DNA of 64,000 bases from Pogostemon cablin. Taxonomy: Eukaryota > Streptophyta > Magnoliopsida > Lamiales > Lamiaceae. Below are positions 25,323-37,331 of this stretch, one piece after another. The notes under the pieces were generated by a model. The model was not told where the DNA came from. It saw only the letters and a program-made list of their open reading frames with translations, and did not search any database. Every line of letters starts with the position of its first letter. Positions within the stretch are counted from its first letter, which is position 1. The stretch spans positions 3,432,501 through 3,496,500 of the forward strand of contig CM042993.1 in assembly GCA_023678885.1 (NCBI GenBank), read 5' to 3'. Position numbers and translations under genes: made by a program.

Positions 25323-25706
25323 GACCTGTCGCTTTATGTTGCCGTTGTACAGAATTAAGTGTGAATTGTTCGTAGCGTTATTTTATAGTAGATGGAGCTC
25401 TTATTCGATAGATTGAAAAGTAGCAGATACTGGTCTTTTTTTTAGGTGATTTCTGTGCATTCATGATATATAGTTTACTACGATTACAAGTTGATTATAA
25501 GATTCCAAGAATTCAAGTTACTGGGTTGCTTTGTATGTTATTGTTTTCACACGAGGGTGATGTATATTGTTCATGCCAAAGTCGAATAATAACTAGTTTT
25601 TATTTCATCAACAACCTTTCACACAAGGTAACATCACAACAAAAGCCATAAATTGTAGACATTCATAAACACAACCATAAGTCTTGATTATTACAAGCCC
25701 CATATT

Positions 25707-26942
25707 TCAAGCAACACCAAAAAGTTGAGGTTGAAAACGAGGAGTAATCTCAACCCTGAGAGGCGTTGCTTTCACAAAGCTGAGCGGCCAACTGTCATGT
25801 CGATTTCTTCGCCATCAGGTCTGGAGACATCGAAGCACTGCAGCAAACTGGCCAAAATCAGATGCACGATTTGAAGACCAAGAGATATTCCGGGACAGGA
25901 TCGCCTTCCAGCGCCGAAAGGCAAGAGCTCGAAGTTAAGACCCCTGATGTCAATGTCCTTGTGGCTTGTTAGGAACCTTTCGGGCTTGAATTCTAGTGGC
26001 TCCGGCCAGAGGCTTTCGTCGCGTTGGATTTTCCACATGTTCACCAGCAGATTGGTGCCTGAAGGTACGTGGTACCCTGGCGAGATGGTGCAATCCTCCA
26101 CCGATGAACGTAGGCCTAAGAGTGGTGCTGGTGGATACAGCCTTAAAGTTTCCTTCACTACCGCTTGGAGGTATACCATGTTTCTGATGTCTGATTCCTC
26201 CAAGAATCGGTCTTTGGGTGCGTAGCTGTCGACCTCCTCTCGAGCTTTCTTCATCGTGTTTGGATTGTTGAGGAGAAGGCTGAGAGCCCATGTAAGTGTG
26301 CCCTTTGTTGAATCACTTCCCCCCAAGATCATATTCTGCCAATGAAATTAGTGGTTAGTTTCACTTTCTTTGGTAATAAAAATTCCTTGAAAGATGAGTA
26401 ATGTAGGTAAAGTTACCACTTACCAGGCAAGTGGATTTGCAGATTGTATCAGCATCAAAATCAGGAAAATTAACATCTTGTAAGGTTGTGAGATGAAATC
26501 TTGATTTCCTGCTCTGTTCTCCCCTGTTCTCCTCTGTTTATGCTCCTCCAGCCACCTCCCCATCATAGAATCAACTTCTTCCGCCGTCGTCTGCATACTT
26601 TTCCGGCATCGGTAGCCCTGTAAATCAATCCACCCCAGTGATGGTATTGCATCCGACAGTGTAACCACCCCCAAATAGTAAGACAAATCTCTCAGTACTC
26701 GACAATGGCTTCTCCTCTCTCCCTTTTCAGCAACTCGCTTTCCTCCAACCATCCTCACCGACATATTAAGCGTGACATCGCCAAACCATTTCGTCAAATC
26801 CACGGACTGTTTGGTGGAATCATAGAGTTCGATCAATGAAGTCTGCACCTCAGCAGCTAGCACGTGGCTTAACATCTCGATCCGGCGATGTGAGAGAAGC
26901 TCGAGTGTGGCTATCTTGCGCATCTCACGCCAGAAAGGTCAT
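25707..26942 (-). pseudogene. CYP82D-like cytochrome P450 pseudogene
   Basis: Two blocks (26942-about 26428 and 26335-25707) are closely similar to the intact neighbour at 27553-29238, but the copy is broken. Homology stops abruptly at 26942 inside exon 1, so the membrane anchor and about 135 N-terminal residues are missing. Near the end of exon 1 about 10 bases are lost compared with the neighbour (after CAAGATTTCAT), shifting the frame. Exon 2 keeps the I-helix GGSDST, KETLRL, PERF and the haem loop FGAGRRSCPG, but about four bases are lost after EIDMT, causing an early stop at 25772. There are also in-frame indels around VGGKR and LQGYRCRKS. It lies tail-to-tail with XLG, about 0.4 kb away. 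Confidence 0.85.
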
Positions 26943-27552
26943 TGGTGGATCATTTTTACTAAAAGAGAAAAATGATGCAATTTGAATGAGACGCCCAATA
27001 CAGTAAAATTGTGCTATTTATGTAGAATGGAGGGAGCATTTCCTTATGAGATGGAGAGAACAATTTTTTATAATTAGTTTTTTACTAAAAAAAACCCTAA
27101 TAAAAAATTGGTTAAAAAATTATTAACAATATAATATAAATTCTTATTTATTAATGTATATATTCTGTATGATTACACATACGCAAAATAGTTTGCCACT
27201 TAGTAATGCAGTTTTATTCAACAAATTCTTTAAAGCTTCGTTTATTTGAAAGTAATACCTCTGCGCACAAGGTACAACGATTTTAGTGTCGTATATTAAT
27301 TTAATTTCAAATAAATAGACGATAATTTTTTTTTAAACTAAAAAACAATAAATCTTGATAATATTGAATGTATATATACGCAGGATGACATGGTATGAGG
27401 TGAAGCCAGTTTAGTAGTAATGAAATGCATGTTTTTCATGGGAAATTTTGAATAATACTACTTAGTAACTGCTTTTAATAAATCAGGAGTAATTGATCCC
27501 ATTAACAACTTTTCAAACACAATGCAATATGTAACATTACACACCAAAACCA
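26943..27552. other. Spacer between the two CYP82D-like copies
   Basis: AT-rich DNA replacing the missing 5' end of the pseudogene. A fragment GAATGGAGGGAGCA near 27027-27041 looks like one end of a Stowaway-type MITE. There is no coding signal. Confidence 0.6.
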
Positions 27553-29238
27553 TCAATCTTGATTATCCAAAGCAACACCAAAAAGTTGAGGATGAACACG
27601 AGGAGTAATCGCAACCCTGAGAGGCGTTGCTTTCACATTGCTGAGCCCGGGGCTCTCCGTCATGTCGATCTCTTCGTCATCATGTCTCGAAAGCTCGTAG
27701 CACTGCAGCAGGCTTGCCAACGTTAGATGCACGATATGAAGACCAAGAGACGATCCAGGACAGGATCGTCTCCCGGACCCAAAAGGCAAGAACTCAAAGT
27801 TATGACCCCTAATATCAATGTCTTTGTGGCTTGTCAAGAACCTTTCGGGCTTGAATTCTAGTGGCTCCGGCCAGAGATTTTCGTCGCGTTGGATCTTCCA
27901 GATGTTCACCATCAGTTGCGTGCCTGAAGATATGTGGTACCCTGGCGAGATGGTACAATCCTCCAATGCTGAACGTAGGCCTAACACTGGCGCTGGTGGA
28001 TACAGCCTTAAGGTTTCCTTCACCACTGCTTGGAGGTATACCATGTTTCTAATGTCTGATTCCTCCACGAATCGGTCTTTAGGCGCGTTGCTGTCGACCT
28101 CCTCTCGAGCTTTATTCATCATGTTTGGATTGTTGAGGAGAAGACTGAGAGCCCAAGTTAGTGTGATCATAGTTGAATCACTTCCTCCCAAGATCATATT
28201 CTGCCAATCAAGAATCTATGCAGTTAGCTAGTGGTTGCAATCTATGCAATATCTTGTTGTTTAAACTTTAAACTAGTTATAAGTTACCAAGCAAGTGGAT
28301 TTGCAGATGGTATCAGCATCAAAGTCAGCAAAATCAGCTTCTTGTAAGAGTGTGATCAACACATCCATGAAATCTTGATCTACCACTCTCTCCTCCCCTG
28401 TCCTCCTCTGTTTATGCTCCTCCAGCCACCTCCCAATAATAGAGTCGAGCTCCTCCGCCGTCGTCTGCATACTTTTCCGGTGGCCTTGAAAATCCAGCCA
28501 CCCCAGTGATGGTATAGCATCCGACAGTGTAACCACCCCCAAATAGTAAGAGAAATCTCTCAACACTTGATGATGGCTTCTTCTCACTCCCCCCACACAA
28601 TCATCACTTCCCTTTTCAATAAATCGCTTTCCTCCCACCATTCTCACCATTATATTAAGTGTGAGATCGCCAAACCATTGCTTCATATCCAAGACCATGG
28701 CGGATTTAAGGCCCTGTTTGGTGGAATCATAGAGTTGGATCAATGAAGTCTGAACCTCAGAAGCTCGTATGTGGCTTAGCATCACAATCCGGCGATGAGA
28801 GAGAAGCTCGAGGGTGGCTATCTTGCGCATCTCACGCCAGAAAGGTCCATAAGGGGCGAATCCAAACATGGAGAAGTTGTAACATAGTATTCTTGTTGCA
28901 GTTGTCTTAGGCCTGTCAGAAAACACCTTGTCTAGTGTGGTGTAACACTCTTTTGCTATTTCCAAACTGCTGACCACCAGATTTTCTTGAGAGCCTAGCT
29001 TGATGGTGAACACGGGTCCGTATTTGTCCGCCATGGATGCCAGTTTTTTGTGGAGCAGCTGGTTGCTGCGAAACTGGTGGAGATGGCCGATGATCGGCAG
29101 AGCTCCGGCGGCTCTAGGTGGTGGTTTCTTGTTTCCCGATCCATGATCATTTGCCTTTCCAAAGAAATAATAGCCAAGTAGAGAAAGAGCAGAGAGGGTA
29201 GAGAGTATTGTCAAGATTAACTGGATCATTGAATCCAT
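27553..29238 (-). CDS. Cytochrome P450, CYP82 family (CYP82D-like)
   Basis: A microsomal haem monooxygenase. Two exons, 29238-28288 and 28200-27553, with one phase-0 GT-AG intron, encode 532 residues, the normal length for CYP82. Visible elements: N-terminal membrane anchor (about residues 6-26), proline hinge KKPPPRAAGALPIIGH, WREMRK of helix C, I-helix GGSDST (322-327), ExxR in KETLRL (379-382), FKPERF (to 438), and the haem loop FGSGRRSCPG with Cys464. In Lamiaceae CYP82D enzymes include flavone 6- and 8-hydroxylases and other specialised-metabolism oxidases; the substrate cannot be deduced here. It forms a tandem pair with the truncated copy at 25707-26942. The first Met (MDSMIQ) starts directly before the anchor. 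Confidence 0.9.
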
Positions 29239-29435
29239 GGATTGGAGTGGGTGGAGCTTGGATTAGATATTGATATATTATTTATTTGGTAGGGTTGAAA
29301 ATGAAAGAATCTTTTGTTTTTTTTGTTCCCAAATACTTATAAAATATAGAAAAGAAAAGAATGACATCAAGAACATGAATAATTCTTCCAGATAGATCCA
29401 AAGTTCAGCATACCATTAATGAAGCATCAAACTAA

Positions 29436-31014
29436 TTAGATGAGCTTAACCTGGATTAAGTTCTGATTAGGAATGTATTCCAACAAATAAGTCTTCCCAA
29501 AAGCCAAACCATATTTAACTCTGAACTCGAACCAACCCCTGCTTAAATGGAGCTTAAACTGACTGAAATTGCTGTCGTATATCACTTTCACCGGCCAACA
29601 CTGCCGATGAGCCTCAAATCGGAGCATCACTTCTTTCTTCCCCGTCAAACCAGTTGCCTCCCCAAATTCCCTACTGAGTCGCTGAACATGCATATCAAGA
29701 AAATAGAATCAATGTGGTGTAAGAAATCCACCGGATTACAAAAATGAAGATCGATTAATTACCACTCTTGATTTGTTGTAGTGCTTCAGACGTAGCTCCT
29801 TTCTTGGTGGCTCGACGTCTTCCTCCGAGTTGGCAGCCAGAGAACTGCACCCAATGATTGTAATCAAAACCATAACATATGTAACAAGTTTGTAAATTTA
29901 ATAAATTAATCACCTTGGGAAAATGGTGACATCCCACAGAAAATCCTTGGTTTTGTTAGCAACTTGGAATAAGCAGACATCGCCCACAGTGATGCCATTG
30001 TAGTCCACAAAATCCTTCCAACCAGCTGATAGCTTTGCACGGCGTTCATATTTCCGGCATTGGACTGACCACTCCTTACCATTCTTGGTCCGAAGAGTAA
30101 CTGTGTTAGTGCTGTTACTAGGAAAAAATACTTTTGCAAACGACACTGGCACCTCCTGGCTGCAAGATGATATATATCAAAATTTTAATCATGGAGACAA
30201 CAGATGTTGTAGAGGATGAAAAAGTAATTACCAAACAGAATGGAGCAGAAATATAGGATGGTTGTATGATTGAGATGAAGAATGGGTTTTCATTAAAAGT
30301 GGCCAACTCTAATGCCTTTTGATACTCCATGGATGTTTCCTTAGCTACATTTGATCCATTCTTTACTCTGCCTACAACTGCAAGCAACTTCAACTAATAG
30401 TAATAAATAGAAAATGATTGAAATTTCCATGTTTTAAATTTAACATCAGAACATGAAGAATCAAACCAGAAGATGATTTTCCAACCATCTTTCCTTTTGA
30501 TGAAAGATGTTCCAACACTACAACAGAGTCATCAGATGAATCAGTAGGATTATCATCATCATCATCATCAGATTCAGAATCAGATGGATAGTCAATCTCC
30601 AAAGCGGTTCTATCAAACATGAAAACATGAAACTTTGAATCTCCATTGTATTCAAACACTACAAAGTCCCCAAAAGCCAAAGAAAATCTCTCCTTGAATT
30701 CCTGCCATCACTTTTTCAGCAGAGTTTCACCATTACTCTGAATCAACTCAACCTCCCACAAATCGGATCGGTTTGGGACTTTCAACATCACATGGTTATG
30801 AAGATTCCTTCCATGCTTTTTCATGAACTTTGGTGGAATCCTCTGTTCACAAATATTAAGTTCAACAAACTAATTTCACACTCAAATATAAAAAAATAAA
30901 AAAAAAATCATGGAGAAGAAGATTTCATACTAGATTGGGGGAGTCGAGTATGATCTTGAAGAATTTTGGACTTGTGGAGAAGATGCCTACGTCTGGATTG
31001 CAAGTGAGAGCCAT
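29436..31014 (-). pseudogene. B3/REM-type gene a, with in-frame stop in exon 2
   Basis: Six exons in the same arrangement as intact gene d: 31014-30931, 30842-30467, 30377-30232, 30155-29914, 29844-29763 and 29681-29436. B3 domains are plant DNA-binding domains; REM-type proteins often act in reproductive meristems. There are two B3 domains (exons 1-2, FFKIILDSPN to VFEYNGDSKFHVFMF; exons 3-4, NPFFISIIQPS to DVTIF) and a C-terminal B3-like part ending YLLEYIPNQNLIQVKLI. In exon 2 the codon after ETLLKK is TGA (plus-strand TCA near 30706), where gene d has GGA (Gly) in LLQKGWKEF. Everything after it remains in frame, so the loss may be recent, or the base could be a sequencing error. An acidic Asp run follows in exon 2. 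Confidence 0.8.
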
Positions 31015-31674
31015 AGTTTCAAAGATTTTGATTTTGATGGAATTGAGTGGCCTTTCAAATATTGGAGAGAATAAGTAAGACTACAATCTAATCCTCACAT
31101 TGGGCTCTGCAGTTTACTCTGAAGAATTTCATTATTGTGTTTTGAGCATGCTTTGCTGGCTAGGCTAACAAACACTCTTCAATTCTACTTTCTTTAAAGT
31201 GAATGATCATTCAATACTAAAATTGTGAATACTTCTTCCATAAAGTAAAATTAACACAACACCTGATATTTGCATATTTGTAGAAGATTGGAATGAGTGA
31301 TAAAAGTGGAGTTTTGTGTGACCAAAAATAAGTGCTCGGTTGAATTATTTTTAAATAAATTCGTAAGACTTAAAAAAAAAAATAATCTAGTGTAGAACCA
31401 AAACTACATCTTTTAGATACGTCCCATCTAATTAATCTGTTATTCCCTCTTTAATTCCTTTTAAGTAGTAATAATTGTTTATTAAGAGACATAATCTCAC
31501 ATTAAAATAATTTAATTATCACTTTTTATTAATAATGTTATCAATTTTCTATTAAAATATTTTAACTTTTTATTTATATTATAAATTGTTAATAAAATTA
31601 TTAACAATATAATTATCATTTTTTATTGATTAGTATAATTTTTTTATTTAAAGATTATCACTTACTAATATTTA

Positions 31675-31767
31675 CTCCATCTGTTCCTGTCAAACTGCAT
31701 CGTTTGAGTGCATAAAACTCTCACAAAAACTACAGTAAATGCATCTCTTTGGACGGAACAGAAGGAG
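31675..31767. mobile_element. Small 93-bp Stowaway-like MITE, second copy
   Basis: Same length and family as 15148-15240: TA-flanked, CTCCATCTGTTCC start, AAACTGCATCGTTTGA inside, GGAACAGAAGGAG end. Confidence 0.8.
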
Positions 31768-32392
31768 TATTTAATAACGATGGTCTCACACAAATATTTT
31801 TTACTTTTTTCAAAAGTATTATTTTTATAAGAATGACTATTTGTAATCCTAAATTTACTTAACTTAATAATTAATTAAAATATTTATAATTAATTAGATA
31901 TAAATAATGTTATAATTAAAATTTTAATGCTTTCAACCTAGCACTCAAACAATATGCTATAGGTTCGAGAGCGCATAAATTGGTTTTCTCCTTCCAATCC
32001 AAAAAAAAAAAAATTGGTTCTTCTAGTAGTGATGTTTGTTTTGAGGTTTTGAGGAGTTTGAAAATCATGAATAGTAATGTTGTATTTGTTTTGGATTTTT
32101 GAATGGTAGATTTTAACTTTATGTCAAAGCAATATGAAAGTAGACGAGAGAGGAAAGATAAAGAGATAACGTGTATTAATTGAGAAAAATAATGATATAA
32201 ATATATATTGGGGTGATTTTTAAAATTTGAGTGTAGAATTTTAATTATAATCCCGGGGTTTTAAAACCCGCACAAACATCCCCAGTGAATCTCATCCGAA
32301 GATCTTAAATGAGATTCACCCTGCATACTGGGCGTAGGATTCATTTCAGCCGTGACATACTAACACGACTTAATACATAGTAAAATTAATTA

Positions 32393-32647
32393 CTCCCTCC
32401 GTCTCTGAAAAGTTGGCACACTTTCCATTTTGGGCTGTCCCACAAAAGTTTGCACATCCAAAAAAAAAACAAAAAGTAAAAAACAATCACCCTTCCCCAT
32501 ACACTTTAATTACAAAAAAATCATCTCTACCTACCATACTTTATCATTTATATATTACATAAAAATACCATTATACCCCTAAAAGTTATCACTTTCTTAA
32601 TCTCCGTGCCGAAAAGAGGTGTGCAGACTTTTCAGAGACGGAGGGAG
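32393..32647. mobile_element. Stowaway-like MITE
   Basis: CTCCCTCCGTCTCTGAAAAG start and CTTTTCAGAGACGGAGGGAG end form a near-perfect 20-bp TIR, flanked by TA. The interior matches the copy at 42731-42976 (CACAAAAGTTTG, ATCACCCTTCC). Confidence 0.85.
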
Positions 32648-32703
32648 TACTAATTAATAATCATTCGTTGCAATCTTAGAAGTGAAAGTCCCATCTAGAG
32701 GGA

Positions 32704-33652
32704 TTATGTGAGCAGCTTCACCTGAATGAGTTCCTCATCTGCAATGTATTCCAACAAATACTTTATGGAGAAAAGCAATCCATTTCCTTTTCTGAAATCG
32801 TTCCAACCCTTGCCTAACAAAATCCTTGTATAGCCGCCGTAATCGTGGTGTCTCACATTAACCGGCCACCGCTGCCGGTGAGGGTGGAATCGGACCATCA
32901 CTCGTCTCTTCTTCGTCAAACCCGTTGCCTCCGCAAACTCCTTGTTTAGTCGCTGAATAAACATGTGCACATATCAAGCAAGTATGCAGGGGAAGACTAC
33001 AATTTATGGAGATCATCGATTACCACTCTTTTACTCTCACGAAACTTCAGAGTTACTTCCATTCGTGGTGGAAAAACCTCATCCTCATCTTTTTCTCCAT
33101 TTTCCTTTACGTCTGAGGTAGATCGCATAATTCAGAGAAGAAAATTTGAACAAAAACTCCGATCTAGAAAATTGTAATTTTACCGCTCGGTTTGACGACG
33201 TCGTCAGGAGAACTGCGGAGGCGGAGGCGGCGGCGGCCGATTATTCGCCGTTCACACGCAGTGTGACCGAAAACCGTTACATCAAACGTGAAATTATCAT
33301 CGTTGAGGAAGAACACCACAAATTCCCCAAATTGAAGTGCAGCATCCACAGCAAATTTAGTCCATCCCTCTCCAAACCGATAAGTTTTCTCGTCAGCTTG
33401 ATCTACTTTCACATTCCAGATCTCACCGGAACTGCTTCTCAGCTTGATATTTTCCGGCAGGATTTCTCTGTTCTTGCGCATGAAATTCGGCGTAAGTTGC
33501 TGTAGTCATTATCAATAGTTAATGAAAAAAAGATCGTAAAGTTAATTTTGAGAAACGGATGAAAATGAAAAGAAGTTACGAGATGGTTAAGTAAATTCAG
33601 GAAGCAAAATCTTGAAGAAAGACGGCCTGGATTTGGGGTTCCTTCTTCCCAT
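32704..33652 (-). pseudogene. B3/REM-type gene b, exon 1 frameshift
   Basis: Four exons matching gene c: 33652-33580, 33499-33184, 33112-33024 and 32952-32704. Exons 2-4 are open: a B3 domain (FMRKNREILPENIKLRS to VTVFGHTACE), an acidic linker, and a C-terminal B3-like part ending YLLEYIADEELIQVKLLT. Exon 1 (MGRRNPKSRPSFFKILLPEFT) has one extra base next to its 3' end compared with gene c (ACTTAACC against ACTAGCC), giving an in-frame TAA and an exon length of 73 nt, which breaks the phase. A product starting at the Met in exon 2 would lack the first B3 strand. It could still be expressed if another upstream exon or splice site is used. Confidence 0.7.
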
Positions 33653-33839
33653 GTTTCTGAGTAATCAACAGAGTATTAGGTTTCTAGTGCTCTCCTTTTT
33701 AGAAGGTTTTAACAGCCAAACCTACTGTGAGTTCAGTTGTGACAATTAATTAATAGCATTAATTTATAATTTAAAATATAGTAATGAAAAGTTAATAAAG
33801 TTCGGTTCAAGAAATTTATTACTTTAGGGTAGAAGCTTT

Positions 33840-34660
33840 ACCCAAAAAAAAAAAAAAGTACAAAATACATAGATAGCACATTTATATTACCTCTTATTAC
33901 AACACAAGAAACAACCCAACAATCATAACTAGTCATTTTTTTCTATGCAACTACTAGGATTTTCACACCAATCAGAATACCTTATACTTAAATTCAATCA
34001 TTTTTTTCTCCATATCCACCAACTCTATACTTGAGATTTTATTTCGTCTATATTCTTCATTAGATTCCAACATTCATCTTTAAATACTATGTTGTTTCTG
34101 CTTTTCCATATAGCTCACATCGTGCATAACCATATATCAATTGCTAACCTATTCATCTCCCTTTCTTGAAACAAATTACTAAAAAACATTAAGTTCACCT
34201 GAATATTATTGCTTAATGGTGTCTGCACCTTTATCCACTTGAGAGCTTCTGACCACAATTGAGATAAGGCAAAAACTTGTATACACCCGGGCGCACAAGT
34301 ACACTCCGTGCGTCTTTAAAATTTTATGTTAAATTGTAAACCCTTTAGTATAAAGATGTAAATATATGTATCCTTTATTTTTTGAAGAAAAATAAAAAAT
34401 ATTAATAAAAAGTGTATACTCTTTAGAATAAAATGGTGTACTCTTACTAATAAAAGTATATACCATTTAAAATAAAACAATGTACCTTATTCATAATACT
34501 AAATTCTAAAGGCGCATCGTGTGCCCGGGTACACGTCTCTTGAGATAAAACACATTTGTGATCCATTAAAATGACCGGTCATATTCGCCAATCAACTCAG
34601 TGCCATTAATCGTATGAAAAATGCAACCATTTCCAGTCCAATTAATACTCTCTTTTTTGT
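33840..34660 (-). pseudogene. LINE (non-LTR retrotransposon) 3' remnant
   Basis: The minus strand reads like the C-terminal end of a plant LINE polyprotein after the reverse transcriptase (zf-RVT region): LSQLWSEALKWIKVQ, FQEREMNRLAIDIWLCTM, a stop, AIWKSRNNIVFKDECW. The in-frame TGA stands where Trp would be expected, and the copy is clearly dead. It is cut by the element at 34268-34539. The 5' limit (right side) is uncertain. Confidence 0.65.
34268..34539. mobile_element. Short TIR-like element with 9-bp target duplication, inside the LINE
   Basis: TTGAGATAA occurs at 34259-34267 and again at 34540-34548, and joining the flanks restores LINE continuity. The inserted 272 bp begins GGCAAAAACTTGTAT and has subterminal inverted repeats ACCCGGGCGCAC and GTGTGCCCGGGT. 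A 9-bp duplication suggests a Mutator-type MITE, but the terminal repeats are weak at the very ends. Confidence 0.6.
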
Positions 34661-35897
34661 GGTATAATTTAAATTTTATTCCCTATACTATATCATTCAT
34701 TTGTCATTTTCTCCAAATATTGCACAACATATATATAACACTAAAATGACACATTGAATCCAATCCATATTAAATGGGTATTCATAACAATGGCTTTAGA
34801 TGTTTGTTTATGTGATGAGTGTAATAGGTAGGTAAGATTTACAAAATCCAGTTTTACTAAATCCCAACTACAATAAATAATAACATACATAATCCTAAAC
34901 CTGGTAAAAAAAAACAAAGCTCAAATTTTTTGCTTATGACATTTTGCGAGTCTAGCTTATTTATTTTGTATGATTTTTTTTCTTTTTAATATCAGGATAT
35001 CATATGAATTCAATGAATAAAAAAGTGATAATATTATTAATAAAAAATTATAATAATCCCATTAAAATACTTAGCATCAAATGTGAGTGCATTAACCTTC
35101 GAGATAGAAATTTCGAAATAAACAATATCGTACCTCGAGATGAAACAATTAGGGAAATGAAAAAAGTAACCTTTTATAATGAGTTTTTGAAATTAGAGGG
35201 ATTTGGGTTTTAAGATCAAAATTTAAAATGAGGGCTATTATATCTTTTTATTAAACTTGGAATAGAGAACTTTTTTTAATGAAGCGGATAAAAAACATTT
35301 TTTTCAAACTTGTTGGGTATAGAACTTTCAAACTCTATTACATAAACAATTTGTATTTTATATATATATATATATATTAAAATTTTGTCCTTGTCAAATT
35401 ATAAAACAAATGAATTAACTGAATTAATAATCGATTTTAAAAATAAAGAGTATTACATTTTTTATTTTAAAGGATATTTAATTTGAACAATAATGATTTT
35501 ATCATTTTTTAGATTGAATCGATATTCTATGTAACGATCTAAATCTCGTGAGATTATTGTGAATTTTATTTTTACATATTTAATCTAAACAATATTAAAC
35601 TGAATCCCGTGTAAATACTAATTAACATGCATAAATCCTAGTGTATCACTTAAGATCTTTTGCACTTTTTCTTGAAAAAGAAGATTTTTATTTTAACCAT
35701 ATTATAAAAAATAAATCGAAAAAAACTTTAAATGATCTCTAATTTCGCCAATTACCCGATCAGAATTAATGTCGATAATCAAACAAGTTCCCATAATATA
35801 GTGCCATATATATTCCCACAACAAAACTGATGATGCTACTAATAACATATTAACATTAATTAATTAGTAATTAATCACATTAATTAAGTAGTAGGGA

Positions 35898-36882
35898 TCA
35901 TTTGAGCAGCTTCACCTGAATGACTTCCTCATCTGCAATGTATTCCAGCAAATAAGTTGCAAAACTTAATCCATTCCCATTTCTGAAAACAGTCCAGCCT
36001 TTGCCAAAGTAGATCATTGTAGAAACCGGCCACTGCTTCCGGCGAAGGTGGAATCGGAGCATCACGCTTATCTTCGTCGTTAAACCCGCTGCCTCCGCAA
36101 ACTCCTTGCAAACTTTCTGAATGCAATTTAAGCACACATTCATAATTTCATATAACAATCAAGCAACTATATATGCATGCAGGGGAAGAAGAACAAAATT
36201 TATGATTACCACTCTGCAATACTCGTATCTCTTCAGAGTTTGTTCCATCCGTGGTGGAAGTGGAATCTCATCGTCGTCTTCTTCTCCTTCTCCTTTTTCC
36301 TCGTCGTCTGAATTGTAGATAGTACAATTCAGACGAGAATTAAACAAAAAAATCCGATCTATAAAAATGGAATTTAATTTACCTCTGACGACGTCGTCTT
36401 TGTGGGAGGGGTCGAGTGGAGAACGTCGGTGGTGGCTGCGACGGAGGGCAGTCATTCGCCGTTCACACGCGGTGTGACCGAAAACCGTTACATCAAAAGT
36501 GAAATTGTCATCGTTGAGGAAGAACACCACAAATTCCCCAAATTGAAGCGCAGCATCCACAGCAAATTTAGTCCATCCTTCACCAAATCGATAATTTTTC
36601 TCGTCAATTTGATCGATTTTCACATTCCAGATCTCGCCGGAACTGCTTCTCAGCTTGATATTTCCCGGCAGGATTTCTCCGTATTTGCGCATGAAATTTG
36701 GCGGGAGTCGCTGATGGAGAAAATAATCATTATATATTTATTTATATATATTTTTTTTAAAAAAAAAGATGATAAAATTAATTTTCAGAAATGGATTTCA
36801 AGTTGAAATGAGAAGGATTTACGAGATGGCTAGTGAATTCCAGCAGCAAAACCTTGAAGAAAGAGGGCCTGAATTTTGCCAT
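35898..36882 (-). CDS. B3/REM-type transcription factor gene c
   Basis: Four exons, 36882-36823, 36710-36383, 36307-36210 and 36116-35898, join in frame with GT-AG introns. Order: short N-terminal exon MAKFRPSFFKVLLLEFTSHL; the rest of the B3 domain (NFMRKYGEILPGNIKLRS, WTKFAVDAALQFGEFVVFF, VTVFGHTACERR); an acidic linker with DDEEKGEGEEDDDE; and a C-terminal B3-like part (VCKEFAEAAGLTTK to YLLEYIADEEVIQVKLLK). The likely role is sequence-specific DNA binding in the nucleus, as for the REM/VRN1-like group; targets are unknown. It is the closest partner of gene b. The start Met lies right before the first B3 strand, as in gene b. Confidence 0.8.
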
Positions 36883-37221
36883 GTTTCTGATGACTCTGTT
36901 ATCAAGAGAACATATTCTGTTTCTAACTGCTCATTTTGAGAAGCTTTGAAGATGCAGATTTCGTGTTTTCAAAGGCATCGACACATCACTAATTTTACTG
37001 TTTTGAAAATGAGTATGTGTCTCCCATGCAGTGATTTAGAACACCAGATGGTGGGAATAGAGAATCTGCAACACAATATCTACTCTTTTCATAATGAATC
37101 AATATTAATCTATAATTAAAGTTAACATAATCGAGATTGAACACAATTTATACATCCGTTTAAATGGATAAAAACATTAGGGATATTAAATTAGCAAGCC
37201 CTCTACAAGCTAATCGGAAAA

Positions 37222-37331
37222 TTGGACATGTTAAAACTAATTATTAAAAGGTGAATATAACCTAATCCTAACGGACTTGGGCATGTTAAAACTAACTATT
37301 AAAAAGTGAATATAACCAAATCCTAAAGGGC
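37222..37331. repeat. Two-copy tandem duplication, 55-bp unit
   Basis: TTGGACATGTTAAAACTAAT at 37222 is followed by TTGGGCATGTTAAAACTAAC at 37277, and the similarity continues through GTGAATATAACC(T/A)AATCCTAA. It is a simple local duplication. Confidence 0.8.

Larger units (their letters stand above)
31015..32703. other. Intergenic DNA upstream of B3 gene a
   Basis: The first roughly 150 bp upstream of the start resembles the same position upstream of gene d (shared GTGTTTTGAGC and CTTTCTTTAAAG), so the duplication included promoter sequence. Two MITEs (31675-31767 and 32393-32647) and a short perfect hairpin (GTGAATCTCAT and ATGAGATTCAC, about 32285-32320) lie further on. No gene is seen. 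Confidence 0.6.
33653..35897. other. Intergenic DNA between B3 genes b and c
   Basis: Contains a LINE remnant with a nested TIR-like element (listed separately). From about 34.7 to 35.9 kb it is AT-rich with a short TA run near 35360; I see no gene there. Confidence 0.6.

Noticed and set aside
33146..33505. Plus-strand ORFs at 33146-33505 and 36402-36806
   Set aside because: They are antisense to B3 exons of genes b and c; their apparent conservation only reflects the minus-strand B3 coding sequence.
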